From: Desulfobacteraceae bacterium
GTDB lineage: Bacteria > Desulfobacterota > Desulfobacteria > Desulfobacterales > Desulfobacteraceae
Direction: 5' to 3'
Length of the DNA stretch: 17,434 bases
Assembly (NCBI GenBank): GCA_011390435.1
Contig: JAABSK010000033.1
Span: 1 to 17,434, forward strand
A model generated the notes under the pieces. That model was not told where the DNA came from. It saw only the letters and a program-made list of their open reading frames with translations, and did no database searches. This document shows, one piece after another, positions 6,930 through 13,850 of this stretch (its first letter is position 1; the number at the start of each line of letters is the position of its first letter). The position numbers were made by a program, and so were the translations under genes.

Positions 6930-8450
6930 ATGAAAACGTTTAAAGAACTCTCTCTTTTATATGAAATCAGTGAAGCCTTAAACCAGCACATGGATATGAA
7001 AAAATCCCTGTTCAAGGTATTAAGTGTTCTTTCAGAATCCCTCTCTCTGGTCAGAGGCATTATTTTTTTGATCAACTCAGAAACCGGTGACATCCGAATT
7101 GAAATTGCCCATGGCATCTCAGAGGAAACCACCAGAAAGATACGCTATCTTCCCGGAGAAGGGATTATCGGGCGGGTGATCCAGAAAGGAGAAGCCGCTG
7201 TTGTTCCCCGCATCAGTGAAGAACCGCTGTTTCTGGACAAAACCCATTCAAGAAATTTTGTGGAGGGACAGGAGTATTCTTTCATCTGTGTTCCCATCAA
7301 AAAAGACAGCCGGGTCATTGGTGCGATCAGCGCAGATCGACCGTTTGAGGGCAAAAAATCACTGGAGGAAGGAGAAAAGCTCTTATCTGTTGTGGCAACA
7401 ATGGTGGCCCATCATGTGATCAATATCGAAACCATCCGGGTGGAAAAAGAACAGTTAAAAACTGAAAATATCCGGCTGAAATCCGCCCTTGAAAATAAAT
7501 ACAGCTTTACCAACATCATTGGCAATTCCAATAAAATGCGGGAAGTCTTTCAAATGATTTCCCAGGTTTCAGGCTCGTCTGCCACTGTCCTGATCCGGGG
7601 GGAAAGCGGCACGGGAAAAGAACTGGTTGCCAACTCCATTCATTACAACAGTGCCAGGAATAAAAAACCGTTTTTAAAAATCAACTGTGCCGCCATTCCG
7701 GAAAATTTGATTGAAAGTGAGTTGTTCGGTCATGAAAAAGGCGCATTCACCGGTGCCTCGCACCAGAAAAAAGGCCGCTTTGAAATGGCCAATGGCGGCA
7801 CGATTTTCCTGGATGAAATCGGCAATATGGATTTGTCAGCCCAGGTCAAGCTTTTGCGGGTTCTTCAGGAAAAAGAGTTTGAACGGGTGGGTGGGTATCA
7901 GTCAATCAAAAGTGATGTCAGGATTGTGGCGGCCACCAATTCCAATCTTGAAGAAATGGTTCAGCAGGGACGATTCAGGGATGATCTGTATTTCAGACTC
8001 AATGTTTTTCCCATTTATCTGCCCAGCCTTCGCATGCGTAAAACTGATATCATTCTGCTGGCAGATCACTTTCTTGAAAAATACCGCAAGGAACATGGAA
8101 AAGAGATCAAACGCATTTCAACTCCGGCCATTGACATGATGATGGAATACCACTGGCCGGGAAATGTACGGGAGCTTGAAAACTGCATTGAGCGGGCCGT
8201 TATTCTCTGCAATGAGGGCGCCATCCACAGCTATCATTTGCCTGCCACCCTCCAGACCGGCACCAAATCCAAAACATTGCCCCTGTCCCTTGAGGATGCC
8301 GTGGCCCATCTTGAAAAAGAGATCTTGATGGATGCCCTGAAAAACACCAAGGGCAATATTAACAAGGCCGCTCAATTGATCGGCATCACCGTCCGGAAAT
8401 TTTCTTACAAGGCTGCCAGGTACAATATCAATTACAAAGATTACCGATAG
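6930..8450 (+). CDS. NifA-like sigma54-dependent transcriptional activator (GAF-AAA+-Fis)
   Basis: This is a 506-residue enhancer-binding protein. An N-terminal GAF sensor domain (about 5-168) and a short helical linker lead to a complete AAA+ sigma54-interaction domain: Walker A GESGTGKE (224-231), the sigma54-contacting GAFTGA loop (271-276), Walker B GGTIFLDE (289-296), the arginine region FRDDLYFRLNVFP (349-361) and WPGNVRELEN (409-418). The C-terminal Fis-type helix-turn-helix (about 473-503, GNINKAAQLIGITVRKFSY) resembles NifA. The cysteine-rich linker of oxygen-sensitive NifA proteins is absent, since only Cys427 lies there. No nif genes are nearby, so the target is unknown and nifA is not assigned. 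All catalytic motifs are intact. It is divergent from the GAF-PAS-HisKA gene and overlaps the convergent KamA-like gene by 10 bases. Confidence 0.92.
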   Translation: MKTFKELSLLYEISEALNQHMDMKKSLFKVLSVLSESLSLVRGIIFLINSETGDIRIEIAHGISEETTRKIRYLPGEGIIGRVIQKGEAAVVPRISEEPLFLDKTHSRNFVEGQEYSFICVPIKKDSRVIGAISADRPFEGKKSLEEGEKLLSVVATMVAHHVINIETIRVEKEQLKTENIRLKSALENKYSFTNIIGNSNKMREVFQMISQVSGSSATVLIRGESGTGKELVANSIHYNSARNKKPFLKINCAAIPENLIESELFGHEKGAFTGASHQKKGRFEMANGGTIFLDEIGNMDLSAQVKLLRVLQEKEFERVGGYQSIKSDVRIVAATNSNLEEMVQQGRFRDDLYFRLNVFPIYLPSLRMRKTDIILLADHFLEKYRKEHGKEIKRISTPAIDMMMEYHWPGNVRELENCIERAVILCNEGAIHSYHLPATLQTGTKSKTLPLSLEDAVAHLEKEILMDALKNTKGNINKAAQLIGITVRKFSYKAARYNINYKDYR

Positions 8451-10741
8451 GGTGAAAACGGGAGATACGAAGGGTCAAGCCCAAAGTCAATGTCGCCGTC
8501 TGACGTCTGAACCATATACAGGGGAATCTGCCGGCCGGAGCATTTCTGGCGCACCCGGCCGGCAATATCGATGATCCGGTCGGCATCCGGGCGGCTGCCA
8601 TACCGGTGCTGAATGTCCAGTCCCCCGACATACAGATGGTGAAACTCCACCTTGGCTTTTCTCAGTTCATATGCCAGCTGTGCAATGGTATCCGGGCGGT
8701 CATTCATGCCGCAGATCAATGGAACATTGGCATAGACATTCACTCCCTTGTTCAAAAACGCTTTGACTGCCGTACAATGGGCGCTGCTGATCTGATCGGG
8801 CAGAAGAAACCAGGTTTCCATCTCGATTCTGAAGGGGTCTGCCAGTGAAACATCCTGCCACAAGGAGATGGCCTGAATAACGGCTGGAGTGAACCGCTCT
8901 GGACAGCAGGCCAGCGCATTACTTTTCAGGCGGACACATACCACGTGGGAAAAACGGTGAAGCGCCTGGACCACCTGGGAGATCTGATCCATTGCAAGGG
9001 CAGGATCATCGCCATCCCAGTGGATGATAACATCTGAAATTTCCGGTGCGGTGCCAAGGTAATCAAACCAGCCCGCGCCTTTTTCCGGCTGGATTTCCAG
9101 ACAGGTTTGATGAACCCTGGAGATGCCTGCATGCGGAACCGGCAGCACAGAAGGCCGAAGCGCAGACCGCTGATACAGGCTGGAAAAAACAGCTTCAGCC
9201 GTAACCGGCAATGGCGTCAAAATTTCTTGCTTTTCAGGCGGGCGCCGGCCGGAGCCGGTATACAAAGCCGATCTCCCCATATCCAGCTGGAACCTGGCAT
9301 CCAGCGTACCCTCAGAATTTATGCGAAAAGCCGGTATCTGGCCGGATTCCCGGATAAACTGCCTGAAATAGGACAGGGTATACGGCGTTCGGATCCAGGT
9401 GTAGGCATCATCGTTTGCATCTTTTTCCACTGCCCATCCGCTGGTATGCCATTCAATCTTTCCCAGGGGCGTTGCCGTACAGAGCTTTGGCAGACACCGG
9501 TCACTGACGGTTCTGCGCAGAAACTGATACGCCTCGACTGCCTGGTCAATCGAGGACCAGTAGGCTTTTGTCCCATGAATGGGACTGCACGGCGCAAAAA
9601 TATAATAGATCTGCGCCCCTGCCTGGCGCAGAAGGGTAAACAGCCGGGCCAATGCCTGACCACTGTTGTTGATACCGCCCAGAAACGGCGTCTGGACATA
9701 AACCTGTATCCCGTTTTTAACAAAGCAGGATACCAGATCCAGGCTCTGAATGGACAGTTCATCCGGATGCACCACATGGATGCCCATTTCTATCCGTTGC
9801 CCGCGGTCTATACATTGTTGATTTTTTTCCACAAGATAACGCACATAATCGCTGTCATTTTTTAAAAACAGCTCTGGATAGTAGACAATGGACCGGGTCG
9901 CAATCCGTATGGTGTTCACATGATCAATGTCCATCAGACCGTTGATGGCGGTCTCCAGATTGGCCCTGTTCCACAAAGGTTCGCCACCGGTAATCAACAC
10001 CTCATGAATGGCTTGATGGGATCTTACATGTTCCACAGCCGCCAGCACATCACGGGATGACGGCGTGTTTTGTTTCCGGGCAGCTTTGTGCTTCCGGAAA
10101 CAGAACCGGCAATAGACCGGACACTGCATGTCCAGCAGAAAGATCACCCGGTTTTCATACATCTGCTCCAATATCCCGTTTTTAAAATGACCGTCAAAGG
10201 TGATGTCACGGCCGGTGTCATCCAGCTCCCGGACGAAGGGCAGATACTGGTTTGCCACAGCTTTTGATACCAGAGACTGGCGGATGACATGATCGGACAG
10301 CCGGACAGGAAAGCAGTCAATCACCTGCTGAAGGTCTGCCGGTGATTGAGAGGGCATTCCGGTGATCTGTTCCAGCTGTTCTGCGGTTTTAACCTGATAC
10401 AGGCGGTTCCCCGGCAAAACAGCGTCAAGAAGATGGTAAAGGTATAGATTGGGCAGTTCAACCGTGTTGATCTGTACGGGCGTTTTGTTTGCCCCGGGCG
10501 GGATGATCTGTGAAAAAAGCCTGAAAAAAAATCCGTCAGCATCATTTTGATACCCGCAATTTTCCATCACAGCGTCAAACAGGCTCTGATCCGGCTTTTT
10601 TTTCAGTGCCGAAACAAAGGCATCGCCCAGAAGAGACGCTGAGCCATATGCTGAAAAAAAACGCTGGCTGATCTGCTGAAGCATTGGGGTGTCCAGGTGA
10701 TAAATATCAATTTTGTGCGCAAGATTCTGCACGGAATGCAC
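8441..10741 (-). CDS. Tandem KamA-like (lysine 2,3-aminomutase family) radical SAM protein, second copy degenerate
   Basis: This 766-residue protein is about twice the length of a usual KamA. The N-terminal ~190 residues are helical. The first barrel (about 195-435) has the [4Fe-4S] motif CPVYCRFC (Cys207, Cys211, Cys214), Arg216 after it, ITGGEP (250-255), and Lys428 in TPLGKIEW at the position of the PLP lysine. The second barrel-like half (about 540-757) repeats the first: IEMETWFLLPDQ matches IEMGIHVVHPDE, and VNVYANVPLICGMND matches IQVYVQTPFLGGINN. It has no CX3CX2C, GGEP has become WDGDDP, and the lysine has become Asp750. It is likely an aminomutase-family enzyme of unknown substrate with a non-catalytic second half. 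The start is GTG with AAGGA 8 nt upstream. It sits 51 nt behind a thioesterase gene, probably in one operon, and overlaps the convergent regulator by 10 bases. Confidence 0.85.
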   Translation of the reverse strand: MHSVQNLAHKIDIYHLDTPMLQQISQRFFSAYGSASLLGDAFVSALKKKPDQSLFDAVMENCGYQNDADGFFFRLFSQIIPPGANKTPVQINTVELPNLYLYHLLDAVLPGNRLYQVKTAEQLEQITGMPSQSPADLQQVIDCFPVRLSDHVIRQSLVSKAVANQYLPFVRELDDTGRDITFDGHFKNGILEQMYENRVIFLLDMQCPVYCRFCFRKHKAARKQNTPSSRDVLAAVEHVRSHQAIHEVLITGGEPLWNRANLETAINGLMDIDHVNTIRIATRSIVYYPELFLKNDSDYVRYLVEKNQQCIDRGQRIEMGIHVVHPDELSIQSLDLVSCFVKNGIQVYVQTPFLGGINNSGQALARLFTLLRQAGAQIYYIFAPCSPIHGTKAYWSSIDQAVEAYQFLRRTVSDRCLPKLCTATPLGKIEWHTSGWAVEKDANDDAYTWIRTPYTLSYFRQFIRESGQIPAFRINSEGTLDARFQLDMGRSALYTGSGRRPPEKQEILTPLPVTAEAVFSSLYQRSALRPSVLPVPHAGISRVHQTCLEIQPEKGAGWFDYLGTAPEISDVIIHWDGDDPALAMDQISQVVQALHRFSHVVCVRLKSNALACCPERFTPAVIQAISLWQDVSLADPFRIEMETWFLLPDQISSAHCTAVKAFLNKGVNVYANVPLICGMNDRPDTIAQLAYELRKAKVEFHHLYVGGLDIQHRYGSRPDADRIIDIAGRVRQKCSGRQIPLYMVQTSDGDIDFGLDPSYLPFSPYR

Positions 10742-10792
10742 GGTGTTTTTCCTTATTTTCAGGTCATGCGTTGGTAATTTGAATCGAAAAGA

Positions 10793-11221
10793 TCAGGCAA
10801 AATCTTCACCTGGTATGGAGATCAAGGTGATGGTGGCTTTGGAAACCAGCTTTTTTATGTCCCTGCTTTTTGAATAGAGCTCAGATTCTGCGATAATGAT
10901 TTTTTTTCCCTGGTTGATCACGCGGGATTCACAGGCAATCAGTTCACCGGTGGCCGGCCTGAAAAAATTAATTTTAAACTCAATGGTTAAGATTCTGTGG
11001 GATTCCGGTACCAGGGTATAGCCTGCGTATCCACCGGTGTGATCCGCCATGGTGGCCAGCAGACCGGCGTGGACAAACCCCTCTCTTTGCTGGTGTGTGG
11101 TACCGGGCCGTAAAAACGATTCAAAAAAACCACTGTCCACCTGACCTGCCTCGATGCCGCAAAACGCTGGAAACCCTTTTACAAAATCCGTTTTAAGATA
11201 CTCAACCCGCTGTGATCTCAC
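10793..11221 (-). CDS. PaaI-family hotdog thioesterase
   Basis: This 142-residue single hotdog-fold protein probably hydrolyses an acyl-CoA or aryl-CoA thioester in the cytoplasm. The active-site region FVHAGLLATMADHTGGYA (49-66) carries His51 and Asp60 in the PaaI arrangement (HxG, then Asp on the central helix). The later strands (LTIEFKINFFRPA, then ACESRVINQGKKI) are characteristic of the family. The start is GTG, preceded by GGGGAAG at close spacing. It is the first gene of a likely two-gene unit with the tandem KamA-like protein, 51 nt downstream. This suggests, but does not show, that both act on one amino-acid or CoA-linked substrate. The exact substrate cannot be read from sequence. 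Confidence 0.85.
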   Translation of the reverse strand: MRSQRVEYLKTDFVKGFPAFCGIEAGQVDSGFFESFLRPGTTHQQREGFVHAGLLATMADHTGGYAGYTLVPESHRILTIEFKINFFRPATGELIACESRVINQGKKIIIAESELYSKSRDIKKLVSKATITLISIPGEDFA

Positions 11222-11254
11222 CGTCTTCCCCTACATTAAATGCCGTTATCATCT

Positions 11255-11280
11255 TGATATTCATATCATGCATGCGTGAT
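11255..11280. repeat. Two overlapping short palindromes in the divergent promoter region
   Basis: TGATATTCATATCA (11255-11268) is a perfect 6+2+6 palindrome. It overlaps ATCATGCATGCGTGAT (11265-11280), a 16-base palindrome with one mismatched pair. Both lie between the likely thioesterase promoter and its start codon, where a dimeric repressor could bind. Function is inference only. Confidence 0.35.
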
Positions 11281-11290
11281 GGATACAATT

Positions 11291-11320
11291 TTTATACACA
11301 GGTTTTTCAAGATCCGGCAA
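11291..11320 (-). promoter_or_regulatory. Candidate promoter for the thioesterase-KamA unit
   Basis: On the minus strand, TTGCCG (11315-11320) and TATAAA (11291-11296) are 18 bases apart. The predicted start near 11284 would place the palindromes at 11255-11280 in the early leader. Just upstream, 11325-11339 reads TGGCAAGGTTCAAGC, which keeps the GG-N10-GC spacing of a sigma54 promoter but has a poor -12 half. On the plus strand, AT-rich TATATT (11345-11350) and TATACA (11359-11364) could serve the peptidase operon, but no convincing -35 accompanies them. Confidence 0.3.
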
Positions 11321-11418
11321 TTTCGCTTGAACCTTGCCATAAAGTATATTATTTCTTTTATACAATGTGTTTTAAATGACCCGATGTGTGGCCACAACAA
11401 CCGTAAAGACGTTATCCA

Positions 11419-12255
11419 ATGCACAGACGAACCTTTTTAAAGCAGGCAGCAGGCGCTTTGGTATGGGCCGGTGCGCCACTGTCATTTGCCGCTTCCGTTC
11501 CATCCGCCGGGAAACCTGAAACCCCGTTTGATTCCCATGTGAAGGACCGGTTGCTCAAAAAACAGCAGTTTGATCAGGTTTATACAGAGGATATCTTTCT
11601 GGACGACCGCCTGCTTCCCACCTTAAAGGTCTGTCTGGCGCGGTTGAAACAACTACAGAAGCTTGTGGGATACGGCAACTTTTCCCTTTTGAATTTTGAT
11701 GAAGCCCTTGCCTATTCAAAATCATATTCATCCATTGGGCAGTTTTCCCGGCAGGAGCTGGATTTTCTTGAAATGATTTTCTATTCCCAGGTGAAAACCT
11801 ATGGATTCATGGGCGAAAAACCCATCAAAAGCATCACCGGAAAAATCAACCGTACAGCCGTTGAAAAAATTCCGCATACCGGCCACTATCTCTACCAGGG
11901 AAAACCCATGGAAATCTACCAGAAGATTGAAATGGAAGTGGGAAACCGTGTGATTCTTACATCTGGTGTCCGCAGCGTCATGAAGCAGTTTCTGCTGTTT
12001 TTAAACAAGGCCGCGGCCAGCCATGGAAACCTGTCAATGGCCTCACGGTCCCTTGCACCGCCAGGATATTCCTTCCATGGTGTCGGTGATTTTGATGTGG
12101 GTGAGAAAGGATACGGCATTCACAACTTTACAGAACGATTTGTGCAGACAGATGTATACAAACGGCTGGTTCAGCTGGGATACTTGAAATTCAGATACGA
12201 CCGGGACAATGATCTGGGGGTCCGGTTCGAACCCTGGCATATTGAGGTGGTTTAA
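11419..12255 (+). CDS. Tat-exported M15-family (VanY-like) peptidase
   Basis: This 278-residue protein is predicted to act on peptidoglycan stem peptides in the periplasm as a D-Ala-D-Ala carboxypeptidase-type zinc enzyme. The N-terminus HRRTFLKQAAGALVWAGAP is a twin-arginine signal peptide, with cleavage probably near residue 25 (FAAS). The C-terminal part carries the M15 features: TSGVRS (181-186), SFHGVGDFDVG (218-228) with likely zinc ligands His220 and Asp226, and FEPWHIEVV (270-278) with catalytic Glu271 and ligand His274. The His-to-Asp spacing is one residue shorter than in classical VanY/VanX motifs, which may mark a subfamily. The middle (about 40-170) is not recognised. No strong ribosome site is visible. 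It is the first gene of a three-gene operon, 30 nt before the amidohydrolase. Confidence 0.82.
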   Translation: MHRRTFLKQAAGALVWAGAPLSFAASVPSAGKPETPFDSHVKDRLLKKQQFDQVYTEDIFLDDRLLPTLKVCLARLKQLQKLVGYGNFSLLNFDEALAYSKSYSSIGQFSRQELDFLEMIFYSQVKTYGFMGEKPIKSITGKINRTAVEKIPHTGHYLYQGKPMEIYQKIEMEVGNRVILTSGVRSVMKQFLLFLNKAAASHGNLSMASRSLAPPGYSFHGVGDFDVGEKGYGIHNFTERFVQTDVYKRLVQLGYLKFRYDRDNDLGVRFEPWHIEVV

Positions 12256-12285
12256 AGCAAAAACAGAGCGAAGGGGGGTGGGAGT

Positions 12286-13842
12286 GTGAAAATATACAGC
12301 GGAACCATCATTACCTGCGATACAGCGGATACGGTCTGTCATTATCTGATTGAAGAAAACGGCATCATCCAGTTCACCGGAGATCAACTGCCAAAAGCCT
12401 ATCAGAAGTTTCCGGTTGAAGACCTTGGTACCGGTGCCCTCATACCCGCCTTTACCGACTCCCACCTGCATTTTTCCTCTTATGCCCTGTTTTCATCCAC
12501 CCTTGACCTTCGAGCTGCCAGAAATTTTGATGACATTTCAGAGATGATCCGCGCCTATATCCGCAAAAGCGGCTGCAAACTGGTGCTGGGGTTTGGCATT
12601 TCCGCCCACAGCCTGATTGAACAGCGGATGATCACGCGTGAAGAACTGGACCGGATTGAAAAAAAGCGGCCCATGATGCTGGTAAAATATGATGGCCATG
12701 CCAGCGTGGTCAATTCAGCCATGCTCAGACTGCTACCGGCAAAAATCAAAACCCTCCGGGGGTTTGATGCTGATGCCGGACAACTCTTTCAGGAGGCTTT
12801 TTTTGCCGCAACCGACCACATCACCGCAAAAATTTCTGTAATTTCACTGCTCAAATATATGCTCAACGCAGTTGACCAGATGGCAGACAACGGCATTGCC
12901 CTGATCCATCCTGCCGAAGGCGTGGGATTTTTTCTGGATCTGGATGTGGACATTGTCCGATTGGTGGCACGCGGTCTGGCCAATCCGTTTCAATTCAGGG
13001 TATTTTTCCAGACCATGGCCGTCCAAAAAGTGATGAAACGCAAACTTCCCAGAATCGGGGGATGCTTTGCAACCGCGCTTGACGGCTGCTTTGGATCTGT
13101 GGATGCCGCGCTGAACCAGCCCTATGCCCATGATTCAAAAAATTGCGGTATTTTGTTCTACCCGGACCAGGCAGTGCTTGATTTTATTCAAAACGCCCAT
13201 GATCAAGGCCTTCAGGTTCAGGTCCATGCCATTGGTGATGCCGCATTTGACCAGGCCACACAGGCGTTTGAAACGGTTCTAAAAAACAATTACCGGGCAG
13301 ATCACCGCCACAGCATTATCCACGCCTCTCTGGTTTCACAAAAGGGCCTTGATATCTGTGCAAACTACCAGATCGGGATTGCTGCCCAGCCAGCCCTGCT
13401 TGACCTGAACCTGGAGCCGCTGTCATATTTAACCCATATCCTGGGAAGCCGGGCAGAACAGATCTCTCCTTTTAAACGCATGGTTGAGATGGGAATTCAT
13501 GTCAGCGGCGGATCAGATGCGCCGGTAACCCTTCCAGATCCCATCACCGGCATCCACTGTGCCTGTAACCATTACAACGCAGACCAGTCGCTTTCAATTC
13601 TTCAGGCCCTGAAAATGTTTACCTGGGAGACTGCCTGGGCTGGGTTTGATGAACAGCACACCGGGTCACTTGAAGCAGGAAAAACAGCTGACATGGTTGT
13701 TCTGGATAAAAACCCCCTTGACATGAACCCCAAAGACCTGAAACAACTGCAGGTTCAAAAGCTTTATCTTAAGGGAAAGCCCTTTCAAAAAGGTCAGGGC
13801 CTGACAACTCTTTTATGGAACAGCCTGTTTAAACCACGCTGA
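12286..13842 (+). CDS. YtcJ-like metal-dependent amidohydrolase
   Basis: This 518-residue cytoplasmic amidohydrolase of the Amidohydro_3/YtcJ group has no signal peptide. Metal-site features appear in the usual order: HLH in FTDSHLHF (His60, His62), KYDGHAS (134-140), VQVHAIGDAAFD (311-322, His314), IIHASLV (His346) and SGGSDAPV (407-414, Asp411). The C-terminal composite beta-sandwich strand has the standard GSLEAGKTADMVVLDKNPL stretch. The substrate of this group is usually unknown; members hydrolyse amide or related bonds of small molecules. The start is GTG after a very strong purine run (AAGGGGGGTGGGAG). It follows the peptidase by 30 nt and precedes the response regulator by 8 nt, so the three genes are very probably one transcript. 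All key residues look intact. Confidence 0.88.
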   Translation: MKIYSGTIITCDTADTVCHYLIEENGIIQFTGDQLPKAYQKFPVEDLGTGALIPAFTDSHLHFSSYALFSSTLDLRAARNFDDISEMIRAYIRKSGCKLVLGFGISAHSLIEQRMITREELDRIEKKRPMMLVKYDGHASVVNSAMLRLLPAKIKTLRGFDADAGQLFQEAFFAATDHITAKISVISLLKYMLNAVDQMADNGIALIHPAEGVGFFLDLDVDIVRLVARGLANPFQFRVFFQTMAVQKVMKRKLPRIGGCFATALDGCFGSVDAALNQPYAHDSKNCGILFYPDQAVLDFIQNAHDQGLQVQVHAIGDAAFDQATQAFETVLKNNYRADHRHSIIHASLVSQKGLDICANYQIGIAAQPALLDLNLEPLSYLTHILGSRAEQISPFKRMVEMGIHVSGGSDAPVTLPDPITGIHCACNHYNADQSLSILQALKMFTWETAWAGFDEQHTGSLEAGKTADMVVLDKNPLDMNPKDLKQLQVQKLYLKGKPFQKGQGLTTLLWNSLFKPR

Positions 13843-13850
13843 ATCAACAG

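Noticed and set aside
6930..8450. Assignment of the regulator as nifA proper
   Set aside because: No nif genes are in view and the NifA cysteine linker is missing; only family-level resemblance is supported.
8441..10741. Two adjacent KamA genes merged by a lost stop codon
   Set aside because: The second half lacks the N-terminal helical part, the cluster motif and the PLP lysine, so it is not a recently fused complete gene.
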